Translations under genes and position numbers: made by a program | From: Paulownia fortunei | Taxonomy: Eukaryota; Streptophyta; Magnoliopsida; Lamiales; Paulowniaceae | Assembly (NCBI GenBank): GCA_019321725.1 | Contig: CM033118.1 | Coordinates: 13,790,071 to 13,854,070, forward strand | DNA length: 64,000 nucleotides | Direction of reading: 5' to 3' | Part shown: positions 1 through 11,631 of the stretch, one piece after another | Layout of the letters: each line of letters opens with the position of its first letter | Position numbering within the stretch: the stretch's first letter is position 1 | The notes under the pieces: model-generated | Told to the model about the DNA's origin: nothing | The model's database searches: none | What the model saw: the letters and a program-made list of their open reading frames with translations, nothing else

Positions 1-415
1 TTGTGTTAGGTAATCATAATATGTTTTTTATCAAATTAATTTGATGAATCGTGACTGTGAAGTCAAGAATATGTGGGAAAAATGATTAAATGAAGTTTCG
101 TTTGATTTTTCTTTTTTTTAGTTTGATTTTTGTCAAATCGAAATGAGTTCTTTTTTATTTTCGATTTGTTTGTTCGATTTTATAAATCAACGAACCAAAA
201 TTCAACAAATAAATTTATTTTTAATTTTTTATTAAATTTCAATTGATCGAAAAATCAAATTAGAAAATAAAAAAAAAATTGATTTTAACCAAACCAAACT
301 GATTAATTCAGTTTAGTTTTTGGATTAGTTTTCTAGCCAATCGAATTTTTTATTATCTAAAAATTCAGTTCGATTCGGTTCGATTTGGTTTGGTTCGATC
401 GAATGAGCACCCCTA
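1..415. mobile_element. hAT-like MITE, right part (truncated by window edge)
   Basis: AT-rich DNA full of the repeated words TTCGGTTCG and CAAATCGAA, ending at about 415 in GAGCACCCCTA. The end and the internal GGTTCG/CGAACC words match the complete MITE at 51938-52415, which starts TAGGGGTGCAC. Immediately to its right the sequence is reverse transcriptase of minus-strand copia element A, so the MITE inserted into A. The left end and one copy of the target duplication lie outside the window. No coding capacity is seen. Assignment to hAT rests on the terminal motif and on the 8-bp duplication of the other copy. Confidence 0.6.
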
Positions 416-1233
416 CTAGTTTAAGTTTTCTAGATAATCAATTTCTTGCTTGTGAATATAAATTTTTGCGACCAGTCGTACTTTGTAGGTCACCACCTCT
501 TTATTTACTCCAAACTTCCACTTGTAAACCCATTTACAACCAATGGGAACTATTTCCTATGATAGATCCACCAAGGTCCATACCTAGTTGGAGTACATAG
601 AGTCTATCTCTGATTGCATAGCATCTTGCCAACTTCCCAAGTCGATGTCCTATATCACCTCTCCATAACTCTTTGGATCAGTAATCTAAGGGGAGAAGTT
701 CATTGTTGTTCTCTAACGAAAAGTCATACATCTCATGTGGCTTTAAGACCTTTTCGGATCTCGTAGAAGATTGTGTGTCAGAAGCCCAACCTCAGCTGGT
801 TAGTCCATTACTCCGTCTGTTGGGATATTTTGTGGTTTTTGAATTTTTTTAAGTGCTACGACTTTACCATTTCTATCTAATAGAAATTCTTCCTCTAAAA
901 AGGTAGCATTCCTCGAAACAAACACACTTTGTTATGAGGAGCCGTAGAAGTAGTATCCAATGGACTCCTTTGGATACCCCATAAACTTACATAAATTGGA
1001 TCTCATATCCATTTTATCTCCCACTTACTGCTTTACGTAAACAACATATCCCCATACCCTAAGGTATTTGTAGGAGGGTGGTTCCCACACCACAACTCAT
1101 ATTGTATTTTAGGCACTAACTTTGACAACACTCTATTTAATAAATTTGCCGATGTTTATAGGGCATAGCCCCATAATGAAAAAGGAAGTCCAGTGAAACT
1201 CATCATCATTCAAACCACGCCTAACAGAATTAT
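416..1233 (-). pseudogene. Copia A reverse transcriptase remnant
   Basis: In broken minus-strand frames this matches the region between integrase and reverse transcriptase, and the RT start, of copia element B. Examples are the segment around 480-540, which encodes a WVYKWK-like motif followed by a YKVRLVAK-like motif, and the segment around 900-1000, equivalent to the FVGYPKKS region of B. Stops and frameshifts are frequent and no long open frame survives. It is cut at 416 by a MITE, so the catalytic YVDD segment is not in the window. Confidence 0.7.
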
Positions 1234-1584
1234 TCAATTCCTACACTCCATAAATTTGTTGCGTTGAGAAGTATTAGGAGGAGTCCACTGAGAGAAAATC
1301 TCATTCTTTTTTAGATAATCAAGAAATTTTGTATTCAAGTATTCATCTCCTAGATCTGGTTGAAGAGCTTTGATACTTAGCCCAGTCTGTTTTTGCACTT
1401 TGCATCTGAATTCCTTGAACTTTTCAAAAACTTTAGATTTGTACCTCAGAAGGTACACATAACCATACCTAGAATAATCGTCGGGAAAGGTTATGAAGTA
1501 ATAATATGTCCCTCGAGCACTAACATTTAGTGGTCCGCACATATCTATATGGATCGAATCCAACAGATCTTTGGCGCGCTTCAC
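1234..1584 (-). pseudogene. Copia A integrase core remnant
   Basis: A 116-codon open stretch matching the copia integrase catalytic core. It has the first aspartate in an HIDMCGPL motif, the FPDDYSRYGYVYLLRYKS block typical of copia integrases and the second aspartate region as QPDLGDEY (normally SDRGGEY). The third, glutamate-bearing region (normally NGVAERRNR) is corrupted to NKFMECRN after a frame disturbance. The upstream HHCC zinc-finger segment (about 1585-1700) is also damaged. It would normally insert cDNA into the genome; this copy is inactive. Confidence 0.85.
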
Positions 1585-1649
1585 TTGTCTAACAAATGGT
1601 GATTTAGTTATATTTTCCTTTAGACATGATTCAAATGTTGCATTCCTTG

Positions 1650-2110
1650 CTAGTTCTCAAGATTCAGCAATTGGGCCAACTTATGAATTCTCTTAGAGAT
1701 ATGACTTAATTTAGCATGCCATAAGAATTTGAAATTATGATTATCTAATTTTCTTTTATTTAGTTGAACATGGAAAAGGGACTTTTGGGGAGTAATAGTA
1801 TATAAACCATTCATCGATATGCTAGTGTAAATCAAGGTAAAATATTTAAAAATAGAACAACTTTCATCTTTAATAAAAAAAATAATATCCTTCTCCATCC
1901 AAAATAGAAATGGAGATATTATGGGACTTAAAGACAATCATTTAATACCAAAACGAACACATTTCCTAAAGCTAAGCTAACAGTACCTATGGCTAATGCA
2001 GCAACATTCGCTCTGTTCCCTAACCGCAAGACCGTCTCTCCTCTACTTAGCTTTCTGCTTCTTGCATTCACATGCAAATCATTGCAAACCCAAAAAACAT
2101 CATTAGCTGA
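1650..2110 (-). pseudogene. Copia A protease and pre-integrase remnant
   Basis: Two overlapping minus-strand open stretches encode the region between the gag zinc knuckle and integrase. The ARSRKLSRGETVLRLGNRA block (from about 2080 leftward) and the LWHAKLSHISKR pre-integrase motif (about 1700) align with element B. The aspartic-protease active site is absent: at about 2088-2091 the frame passes from FWV straight to CNDLH, whereas element B carries nine more residues there. An in-frame loss of the catalytic loop is the simplest reading. Confidence 0.75.
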
Positions 2111-2955
2111 TAAATTAACTTTAATAAAATATATACATAAACTCTTCATGCTCGTAAGGTACTCCTTGTAGTTTATTTTCCAGTGCCTAGGTTTGCCACA
2201 ATAATAACACTTGTCATCAGCCTTGTTGGAACCCTTTGAGACCCTACTAGTTGCCTTCATCTTAGTGGCTTTTGTAGGGAACCTTTCCCATTTCTCTTCT
2301 TTTTCTTGGGCTTTGCAACATTTGATTTGGAAGAAGATCCAATAACCATGACCGGCTTATCCTTTTTCATTATGAACTCAGCTATCTTCAACATGTTAAC
2401 TAGCTCAACAAGGCTAGTTTCCATCTTATGCATGTTGAAGTTGACAACAAATGTGTCAAACGATGGAGATAGAGACTGCAGGATGATATCTACATAGAGT
2501 TTGTTATCCATAACAACTCCAAGGGACTTGAGCCTTTCTATCAGACCTATCTTCTTTAGTCCATGATTATGGACTAAAAAGCCATCCGTTATACGGGTCC
2601 TAAAAACCTCTTTCGAGATCTAATATCTTGTTGCCTATTGTGTTCACCATACAACTCTTGTATGTGAATGTAGATATCATGTGCATGTGCATGTATCTCA
2701 TGTTGGCCCTGCAACTCATTCGACGTCAATACCATCATATAGCATCGTGTCTGCAGATCATCATCAACTTGTTGATATTCTACAAGCTCCTACTCGGTCT
2801 CTCGACAGGCCTACCGGTGGAGGAGTATCGAGGATATAGGATCTCTTTTCAAATTATAAAATTAATTTTGAGGTTTCTCAACCAATCGATAAAATTGGGT
2901 CCAATTAATTTATTATCGTTCAAAATTGTTGCAAGTGGATTTTATAGCCATTTTT
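2111..2955 (-). pseudogene. Copia A gag remnant with zinc knuckle
   Basis: Gag (nucleocapsid/capsid) relic. The start near 2955 encodes a motif like element B's start (ATG, then codons for lysine, serine/asparagine and the CNN/ATI-like segment), followed by a WLRNLK-like motif near 2870. The C-terminal half is an 84-codon open stretch at 2511-2257 with the FDTFVVNFNMHKMETSLVEL motif and a lysine-rich tail. The zinc knuckle (about 2205-2160) reads CYYCGKPRHWKINY, so the last cysteine of the CCHC set has become tyrosine. Several frameshifts separate these parts. Confidence 0.8.
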
Positions 2956-4593
2956 ATAGACAATCTACAAAAATCAAATTGAAGTAGAAAATAAGCATTC
3001 TTTTCAAATCATATTCATTTATAACAAGGTTTTTAATTATAAATATCTCCCACTATTTTATTCAAATTTCATCTCCCCTAAAAGCAATTCGCGAAACCAT
3101 ACTTCCTAGTGGGCTTGAAGCCCAATCAATATATCGTGTGCCCCAATTTTATCAATCCATAAAATATATTGATAGGTGGTTAACTTTTAAGGATTGTATA
3201 TGTATAAAACCCTAAGATGTTTTGTCTCACTTCTTCCCATATACCCCAATTTTATAAATCTATATAATACTAAGTGTCAAACAAGACTCATCAAACCTCC
3301 ATATAGATGGAGCATCAAAACGTTTCACGACACATGACCAACGTGGAGACGAGTCTATCCTATAGGCATCACTATGCTTAGTAGAGATCACAACTTTCCT
3401 TCACAAAGTCATCCTACGACTCATGGTCAATGACTAAGGTAGTATCGTCATGTTGTCTACTATTGATGATAGGCATGGATTATTGGGTCCAATCCAATTT
3501 TATCCATATTTGCTTGAAATTGAAATTTGAAAAATTTTATTTACTTGATTTTTAATTCAAGTGGGGTATTCATTTTTACCAAGACCTCATTATTTTTTAT
3601 ATTTGTTTGTTTAATAAATTAGTATTCAATTGATAGCAAGCATATCATTTGAAAGCATTAAATGAACCCTATGCATGCATATAATACATAATTAATTGGA
3701 TGATCATGAATTAATCATATACGATCCATTTGAGCTAAAAATGAATTTAGGTCAGTCTAAGGGTAATAAAATAAAATAGAATTTTTTTCAATTACAAAAA
3801 TATATCTCATACATTCATGGACTTTCTCTTGATTCTCCGCTTTGGTCCTTCTTCTTATCTACCAAAAAAAAAGAAAAAAATGCTATACTACTTTCATTTC
3901 AAAAATGAAAAGTACATAGAATAAGAGTCGCACATGCCCATTTTAAAATTCAAAAATAAAATTCAATCACATTGGTTAATGGACACATGTTCATAAAAAC
4001 ATCACATGAATTTATCAAAGCAAGTAAATTTACCATCCATTAAAAATTATCAATTTCAAGATTTGGGATTTTTTTTTTTTCATGAAACCTTTTTTCACAA
4101 ATTTAAAATTAACAATTAATTAAAATTTTCAAAAATTAAATTTTGCAACCCGACACGTTGGGGTTGTCCAACAACCCAACATGCAGTAGGCTTACCCGCG
4201 CCTGCTCAGTGCCCAGCTAGCGTGGCCAGTAGGCTCCAGCCTGCCCAGCCCACATGCACCCAGCAGGTTGCAGCCAGTGCACGACTCCAGTGCGACCATC
4301 ACGCACGTCTAGGGTGTGTTTCTGCTTTACATGCAACCCTTGTGTGCTGGGCAACCACAGTTGCTGCCTATTGTGCCCGGGTAGGTGCAATGACGGCGCG
4401 CTCCTACCCTTGGCCCGACAATGACGGCCATGAAATAGTGGTGGTGCTGTGATGTTTACATCATACCCATAATTTAACAATTAAATTCAACTACAAAACC
4501 AAGTTCCAAACAGAATTCACAATTTAAATATAGAATTTAACAATTAAATACTAGAAGCATAAATCAAAATTCAATTGAAGATGCATAAATTAT
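2956..4593 (-). other. Copia A untranslated leader with GC-rich block
   Basis: Non-coding stretch between primer site and gag of element A. The segment 3300-3490 aligns with 9120-9310 of element B (shared CATGACGAT and GTTGTGATCTCTAC words), so the leader is partly conserved between the two copies. A markedly GC-rich block occupies about 4147-4450, beginning roughly 150 nt after the primer site, in otherwise AT-rich DNA. The open frames across that block on both strands have no recognisable product. Confidence 0.65.
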
Positions 4594-4606
4594 GGCTTTA
4601 ATACCA
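4594..4606 (-). other. Primer-binding site of copia A
   Basis: Minus strand reads TGGTATTAAAGCC, one nucleotide after the LTR end CTCAACA. It matches the plant initiator-tRNA-Met complement (TGGTATCAGAGC type) with substitutions, and lines up with the primer site of element B. Confidence 0.8.
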
Positions 4607-4607
4607 T

Positions 4608-5969
4608 TGTTGAGTTCACTTAATTATGGGGTATGCACAACGAAAAAATAAAATTTTTAAAATAAGCATGTCATATCAAAAATGGCATCACGCTCGGTTC
4701 GATGTGATTTATCAATTTTGCATTTTTCAATTAACTGTATGAACAGTAAAGAGTTTTCAATTTATACATCTATACACTTCGATTATAGTAGAGTTTGAAA
4801 CAATCAATTGCTAGCCCTCCTCATTGAAATTGATTCATAGGGATCCAAACGCTCCACTCAAATGAAGTCCACACTTTAGGTAAAATTACAGAACCAGAAT
4901 TCTACTAGCAATTCTGATTCCTTTACTAATCTAGTTTTGGAAGTTAAGTGAGTATTAATTTTTAAATCAAACGATGGTGTTAAGAATTTAATATTTCAAT
5001 CAAATGATGGAATCTTTGATTAATTGGAAGAATATTTACATGGAGGAAAAAAAGAATTCTCTCTCTACTTTTAGATGGCCCAAAATTCAAGTGTCTAAAC
5101 CTTTAGATTTTCGGCCACTTTATTTTAAAGGTGATGGCCAAAAATCAAGAGTCCAATTCTTAATAATTTTCGACCACCCTTCTTATTGGTTGGAAGATTT
5201 TTTATTGATCTCAAGACTTCCTGAAAATCTCCAACTGTATCTCTCTTGTCTTCACAAGATATTAAGAGATAATTCTTATCTAATCTTATTAAATAATTTC
5301 AAGAATATCTAATTCTTATAACTCAATCTTCTTGCAACAATTCTAGTGGGCCTCTCCTAATAGGCCACTTGAAATTGGGGTTGGACTTTTAGTTAAATTT
5401 AATAATTAATCATATTAATTGATTGGGCTTAAACTCAATTTATTGATCACAATCAACTAATTTAATTCCATCAAACCCACCTAATCATATTAGGTTCAAT
5501 TAAATAATTTAATTATTTAATTAAGTAAATTATATTGAACAATTAAATTAATTTATTGTTAACTCAATTAATTGATCCAAAATTGTTTCATTCCAATCAG
5601 GTTCCCTAATCTTATTAAGTCCAATTAAATAATTTAATTATTTAATTTAATTCAACTCCTTCAATTAAATAAAGTTCCAATTAATTAATTTTTATTAATT
5701 AATTCGATCCAACTCCATGGATCATTTTCTAAATTAAAAATGCTCCATCCCTAATTGTGTGTTACCATTTAGATTCACAACTAAACAAGCAGTGGGTTTG
5801 CAACACTTGCAACTTATAAATAATAATTATTATGATTAATTAATCTATTAACTCCTTAATTCCAAAAACCTCACAAGTCATGAAAAACACCTAATAAGTG
5901 TAATAATACCTAGTCTTATGTGAAATAACAAGCGAACGTATTTCAATTACGAGTATCATACACGTAAGA
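4608..5969 (-). repeat. Copia A 5' LTR, distal (3') part
   Basis: On the minus strand this ends ATAATTAAGTGAACTCAACA, just before the primer site, and corresponds to the end of element B's LTR (GCGATTATAGTGAACCCAACA). It is broken at 5969 by element B; the rest of the same LTR resumes at 15754. Joined, the two pieces give about 2.16 kb, similar to B's LTRs of 2.0-2.2 kb. Confidence 0.85.
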
Positions 5970-7986
5970 TGTTAGAGTAGGATGCCCAACGTCCCAATTA
6001 AATTGGGTGTATTATACTCTTTTGCTTTTGTAAAGATAATCTTATTGGGAATCATATTAATAAAAAGGTATTTTTTTTATCTTATGTCTTGCATTTTTTA
6101 TTTCTGCACATTAGATAAACTGCATGGTCGCGCATATGATGGCAATCATGGAACATGTCTCTAAGGCTTTGGTCTTAAATAAATTCCAAGTCGAGAGTTT
6201 TTTGAGATGGGACATCAAATAGTTTAGTAAAACTCGTACATATAATGCATACTCGTGAGACGAGGATGTTACATTCTATTGGCATTAGCGTAGAGACGTA
6301 AGTGCATGTATGTGGGTGCTTGTTAGGGAACAAGTATACCGAATATGACCCGCAAGAAATTCTTAGTTGGAGGCTTTACCCGTTGAAATAATAATTCATG
6401 TGTTGCGATAGTGCACGACTAGTCCTCAAACTTGAGGCACGATGGTAGCTTTGTGTGCATCCTGCAGCACTTTGATATATCTTCTGATTGCTTAACAATC
6501 ACAAAAGGGGTATGTTGGGTGTTGCACTGGTGTGCATAGAGGTTTGTTAGTGGTCAATATAGAATTTGACACTTGTCTTTTTAAACAAGAGAATTTTCTA
6601 TGTTTTCATAGTTCGTGATTTAAAAACCTTGGCCAATGCAGTATGAATTATGATTCATCAAGAATCATTGAAACTTAAAATGGGATCATAGTTATTGAAT
6701 CATTTAGGGATTTGATTTATAATCCATGCCTTAAATTCAATCAGGAGATTAGCTGTCGAAAGGACCGTACATGTATGGTACTCGCAACTGAAATAGGTTT
6801 ACTCGTTATTTCACCTAAAACTAGTTTGCCATGATTACTTACTAGGTATTTTCATGGATAGTGAGCTTTTTGGAATTAAGGAGTTGATTCTAAGTGGTTT
6901 AATTAATTAGATTAATTAATTGAAATAATTATTATTCATAAGTTGCAAATGTTGCAAACCCACTACTAGCTTAGTAGTGAACCTAAGAGGGTCACACATT
7001 TTTATGGAAAGTAACATTTTTAATTTTAGATTCTAACCAATGGTTAGAAATTAATTAATTAATACTAATCAATTAATTAATTAAGAGTTCTATTTAATTT
7101 AATGGTTAAATTAATTGTTCAATTAAGTAATTGGATAATTAAATTGGACCTAATTTGATTAGGAAGCCCAATTGTAGTAAATTAAATTAATCAATTGAAT
7201 TGATTAAATTGGGATTGAATCAATTGAATTGATTTGAGAATTTTTGAGTTTAAGCCCAAAATAAATGTGGATCCCATTAAAGTATGAAGAGAATAAATTA
7301 AATAAATATGATTTATTTAATTAACATATTTATAGATAAATAACTATAAGTGACCAATTTTATGGGATAAATTAGGCCACTAAAATTTAATTTATGTATA
7401 AATATAATTATAGTATATATATATATATATCTTGATATTATTTGAATAGTTCAAATTAATATCAACAATGTATGTAGACAATTTTGATGATTAATATAAT
7501 CTCAAATTAGTTCACATACAATAGGAGAGAGAAAAGAGAAGAGTTTTTGAAAGATTTGAAATCCTTCCAAGATAAGGTTTTGAACTGGTTCAAAATTGAA
7601 AAACTTTCCAAGAGTTGGAAAATGATTAAAATTTTCAGCCTTATATTGGTCTTGAAAATATACTCCGGTTCTAGATTAGTAAACAATTAAAAGAATACTA
7701 GCGAATCCTTTTGATTGGTGTTGCTCTTTCGTATTGTAGACCTGATAGAGGGGAGACACTTGGATCCCTGCGAGTTCTGATAGTCCAGGATAAGCAATTG
7801 ATTGCTTCATTCCTTACAACAACCGGAGTGCATGAAAGGTATATTCTAATTTTATATTTATTTATATATTCATTTGAATAAGTGCGATCATTAAAATCGC
7901 TTTCGAATCAATGAGGTTAAATTTATGTTTGATAAAAAATTTAATTTTTCTTTGCGTATACCCCTGCGATTATAGTGAACCCAACA
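5970..7986 (+). repeat. Copia B 5' LTR
   Basis: Begins TGTTAGAGTAGGATGCCC and ends GAACCCAACA directly before the primer site. It is 2017 bp against about 2210 bp for the 3' LTR. Two segments present in the 3' LTR are missing: about 25 bp after 6119 and about 170 bp at around 7640, the latter including a TATATATAT tract that is the best TATA-box candidate. Confidence 0.9.
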
Positions 7987-7987
7987 G

Positions 7988-8000
7988 TGGTATCAAAGCC
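7988..8000 (+). other. Primer-binding site of copia B
   Basis: TGGTATCAAAGCC one nucleotide after the 5' LTR. It resembles the complement of the 3' end of plant initiator tRNA-Met, the usual minus-strand DNA primer of copia elements. Confidence 0.85.
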
Positions 8001-9680
8001 ACGGTTTCACTTATTTAGTGAATTTTCGATTTATGAATACATGTTTTTAAATTGTTTAAATTCATGTTAATTATGTAAAATTTGATTTTGCATATTTTCA
8101 AAAAAAATTAATTGGAATAATTTTAATTGCTTATTTAAATTGTTTAAATATGAAAATTAAAAAAAATTGATGACACAGGCGTCGGGTGTCAAACACCCAA
8201 TAGCTGCGCACACAGGCACCTGGCAGCGGGTGCCGGCGCGCCCACGGCAGCCCATCACCCGACGCTAGGCGCCTGTCCCCCATTACCCAACGTTGGGCGC
8301 TGGGCACTCGTCGCTCGTCACTCGGTGCTAGATAGGCGTCACCCGACAACGGGCGCTGGGAGCTTGGTGCCCGGCACCAACTGCGCGGCCCAACGGGCAA
8401 CAGTAGTGCTGCTCGTCGTGTCTTTCCGAGTCCATTTTTTTTATTTTTTTTATTTTTTCTGGAATATTAAAATTAAATGTTAATTTTAATTATTTTTGAA
8501 AAATTATTTTTCAAACAATTAAAAATTATACCAAGTTAAAAGAAAAATTGCGTTTAACAATTTGATAAATTTACATGTTTTGATAATTACATATGATGTT
8601 AATTATGAGCATGTATGGGATGATCATGAATCATTGGATCAATGTGATTGGTTTTATTTAATATTTTTAGATTTTAAAATGGGGCCTGCGAGCCTCTTAT
8701 TTCATTTGTGTAAGTTATTTTATTTTCTGTAAAGAGAGTAGAATAGATGATAAGGTTTTCTTTTTCTTTGGAAGACGAAGGAGAATAAAAAAGAAGACCC
8801 ATCTTTGTATAGAATACAATTATGTAATAGAATATGTTCTATTCTATTTTATTATCCTTAGACTGACCTTAGGTCCATTTTTGGCTCAAATGGACCGCAT
8901 AAGACTGATTCATGATCATCCATTTATTTAAGTATGTATTAGATGCATGCTTAGGATTTTATTTACTGCTTTATGCTTACGAAATGATATTATGATGTCA
9001 TGCATTAAATAACCAACCTAATTTAAATTATGATGATGTCTTAGATAAAATTAAACCCCACTTAATTTACTAAAATTAATTAAAAGATTTTTTTTTGAAA
9101 ATTTGATTTCAAACAAAAATGGACAAGTTAGGTAGGACCTATCGTTCCATGCCTACCATCAAAGATAGAGACATGACGATCGCTACTGCACTTGATCACT
9201 AACCATGAGTTGTGGGGTGGTCTTGTGTTGGAAAGTTGTGATCTCTACCAAGCATTGAGATGCTCGTGGAATGGAATCGTCATTATGTTGGCCATGAGTC
9301 GTGGTACATCTTGATACTCTATCTACACAAATGTTTGATGGGTATTATTTGATATTTAGTACCATATGGGCTCATAAAATTGGGGTATATGAGAAGGGGT
9401 GAGGCAAAATAAACTTGAAGGTTGTATAGTGATACAATCGTCAAAGAGTTGATTATCGATAGAAATATTTCATGGGCTCATAAAATTGGGGTGTGAAATA
9501 TTTTCATTGGACCTCAAGCTCACTAGGAAATTTGATTTTTCGAAATTCCATTAGGGGTGATGGAATTCGAAGAAAATAGTGGGAGACATTTAGTATTAAA
9601 GACCTATATTAAATGAATATATTTTTCCCATACTTTACTCATTTTCTGTTTCGTACATGTTTTGTAAATTATTCTACTAA
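8001..9680 (+). other. Copia B untranslated leader with GC-rich block
   Basis: Non-coding region between primer site and gag. It contains a GC-rich block at about 8175-8425 with many GGGCGC, GGCGCC and GGTGCC words, set in AT-rich sequence. Around 9120-9310 is a segment also found in the leader of element A. Open frames within the GC-rich block look fortuitous. Confidence 0.65.
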
Positions 9681-10500
9681 AATGGCAAAGAATCCACTTG
9701 CAACAATCCTTGAACAAAATAAATTAACTGGACCTAATTTGTCGATTGGCTAAGAAACCTGAAGATAGTTCTTTAGTCGGAGAAGAGGGCATATATCATC
9801 GACACTGCACTCCTTCAGTACCACCAAAGGATATTACTTCAAAGGATTATGTAGATTACTTACGTCATGTTGATGATCATCTGCAAGCTCAATGCTACAT
9901 GCTGGCATCGATGTCAAATGAGGTGCAGAGGTAGAACGAGGATCAAGATACTACTTATGGGATCCTCATTCACCTACAAGAGTTGTATGGTGAAAGAACT
10001 CGGTAGACGAGATATCAAATCTCAAAAGAGCTTTTCAGATGTCGTATGACTGAGGGCTCTTCAGTACATGACCATGGATTGAAGATAATAGCCTTTATTG
10101 AAAGGCTGGCGTCCCTTTGAGTCGTTATGGAGAACGAACTCTATACGAACCTTCTGCTGCAGTCTCTACCTCCATTATTTGACACATTTGTTGTCAACTT
10201 TAACATGCACAACATGGAGATTAGTCTCGCTGAGCTTGTGAACATGTTAAAGACGGACGAGTCCACCATAAAAAAGGACAAGCTGATTCTGCTTGTTGGA
10301 TCTTCTTCCAGATCAAAGGCTAAAAAGCCCAAGAAAGGAAAGAAGAAAGGAAAAGGTTCCTCTAAACCCAACAAGCTGAAAGATAAGGGCGGCGTCAAAA
10401 AAGTTTCTTCTCAAGCCAATGACAAGTGCCATTACTGCGGCAGCAGGGCATTGGAAGAGAAATTGCAAGAAGTATCTTGCAAGCCTAAAGAGTTCAGGTA
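9681..10500 (+). pseudogene. Copia B gag remnant
   Basis: Gag relic beginning at ATG 9681 (product starts MAKNPLATILEQNK). A one-base loss near 9740 shifts the frame; a second stretch (9746-9931) carries YVDYLRHVDDHLQAQCYMLASMSNE, a capsid-like region; a third (10127-10440) carries the FDTFVVNFNMHNMEISLAEL motif and a lysine-rich tail. The zinc knuckle near 10428-10470 (CHYCG, then GHWKRNCKKY) is split by another frameshift. Gag normally packages element RNA into cytoplasmic virus-like particles; this copy cannot make a full-length product. Confidence 0.85.
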
Positions 10501-11590
10501 TATATTTTGTTGAAGTTAACTTGTCGGTTAACAATATTTTTTGGGTATTAGATACCAATTATGACTCACATATTTGCAATGATTTGCAGATGATGGCAAG
10601 AAGTAGGAAGCTGGATGGAGGAGAGACGGTCCTTAGGATGGAAAATAGAGCAAGAGTTGCTGCATTAGCTATAGGGACCGTTAATCTGGCTTTAGAGAAT
10701 GATTATGTAATAGTTTTAAATAATTATCTTTTTGTTTCAGATATTATTAAGAACATTATCTCTATTCCAGTTTTGGATAGAGAAGGTTTTAGATTTATCA
10801 TTGAGAATGGAAATTATTCCATTTTCAAACGTTCTGATTTTATAAATTCTGGTTCTTTGACAAATTATTTATATACTATTGATTCCCAGAACCCCATTTT
10901 CACAATTCAACAAAATAAAAGAAAATTAGATAATTATAGTTCAATGAGTTTGTGGCACGCAAGATTAGGACATATTTCTGAGAAAATGATTAACAAATTG
11001 GCACAATTGCTTGATCTAATGAAAGAGCAAGAACTACCAACTTGTGAATCCTGCCTCAAAGGAAAGATGACCCAATTTCTATTTATTGGACAAGTGGAGC
11101 GAGCTAAATATCTATTAGATTTAATCCATACAGATGTATATGGGCCACTAAATATTAGTACCCGTGGGAACTATAACTACTTCTTAACATTTACCGATGA
11201 CTTCTTTAGAAATGGTTATGTGTACCTTTTAAGGTACAAGTCTGAAGTATTTGAAAAGTTCAAAGAATTTAGAACTGAAGAAGAGAAACAAACTGGATTA
11301 AGTATAAAAACTCTTCGATCTGATCGAGGAGGTGAATACTTAAGCACAGAATTTTTAGATTATCTAAAAGAGAATGGGATTCTCTCACAGTGGACTGCTA
11401 CTCCCCAACTCAACGGAGTTGCAGAACGCAGGAATCGAACCTTGTTGGACATAGTTTGATCTATGATGAGCTTCACTTCATTACCTTTTTCATTCTGGGG
11501 CTATGCCTTAGAAACAGCGGCGTACCTATTAAATAGGGTGTCATCCAAAGCCATGCCCAAAACACCATATGAGATGTAGTGTGGAAAGAC
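10419..11590 (+). pseudogene. Copia B protease-like region and integrase
   Basis: A 346-codon open stretch (to 11459) from the second half of the zinc knuckle, through a protease-like region, to the integrase core. The protease active site, normally D-S/T-G, reads DTNYDSHI at 10551-10574, so the catalytic glycine is lost. The integrase zinc finger is H-x-R-L-G-H followed by CESC (about 10955-11055). The catalytic triad is complete: HTDVYGPL, SDRGGEY and NGVAERRNR. A stop at 11457-11459 falls where a tryptophan codon (TGG) is expected, and homology continues past it (SFTSLPFSFWGYALETA) to about 11590. Confidence 0.9.
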
Positions 11591-11631
11591 GCCTTCCTAT
11601 AAATACCTTAGTATAGGGGTGTGTTGCTTAT

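Noticed and set aside
4217..4480. Overlapping open frames on both strands in the GC-rich block of copia A's leader
   Set aside because: Same reasoning: stop-poor GC-rich DNA, no homology, non-coding position upstream of gag.
7405..7430. AT microsatellites (also about 15010, 16860 and 48040) considered as satellite or matrix-attachment elements
   Set aside because: Short, scattered and typical of AT-rich plant intergenic DNA; no higher-order array.
8131..8400. Minus-strand open frame rich in arginine and proline across the GC-rich leader block
   Set aside because: GC-rich DNA has few stop codons by chance; the product is low-complexity and lies in an untranslated leader.
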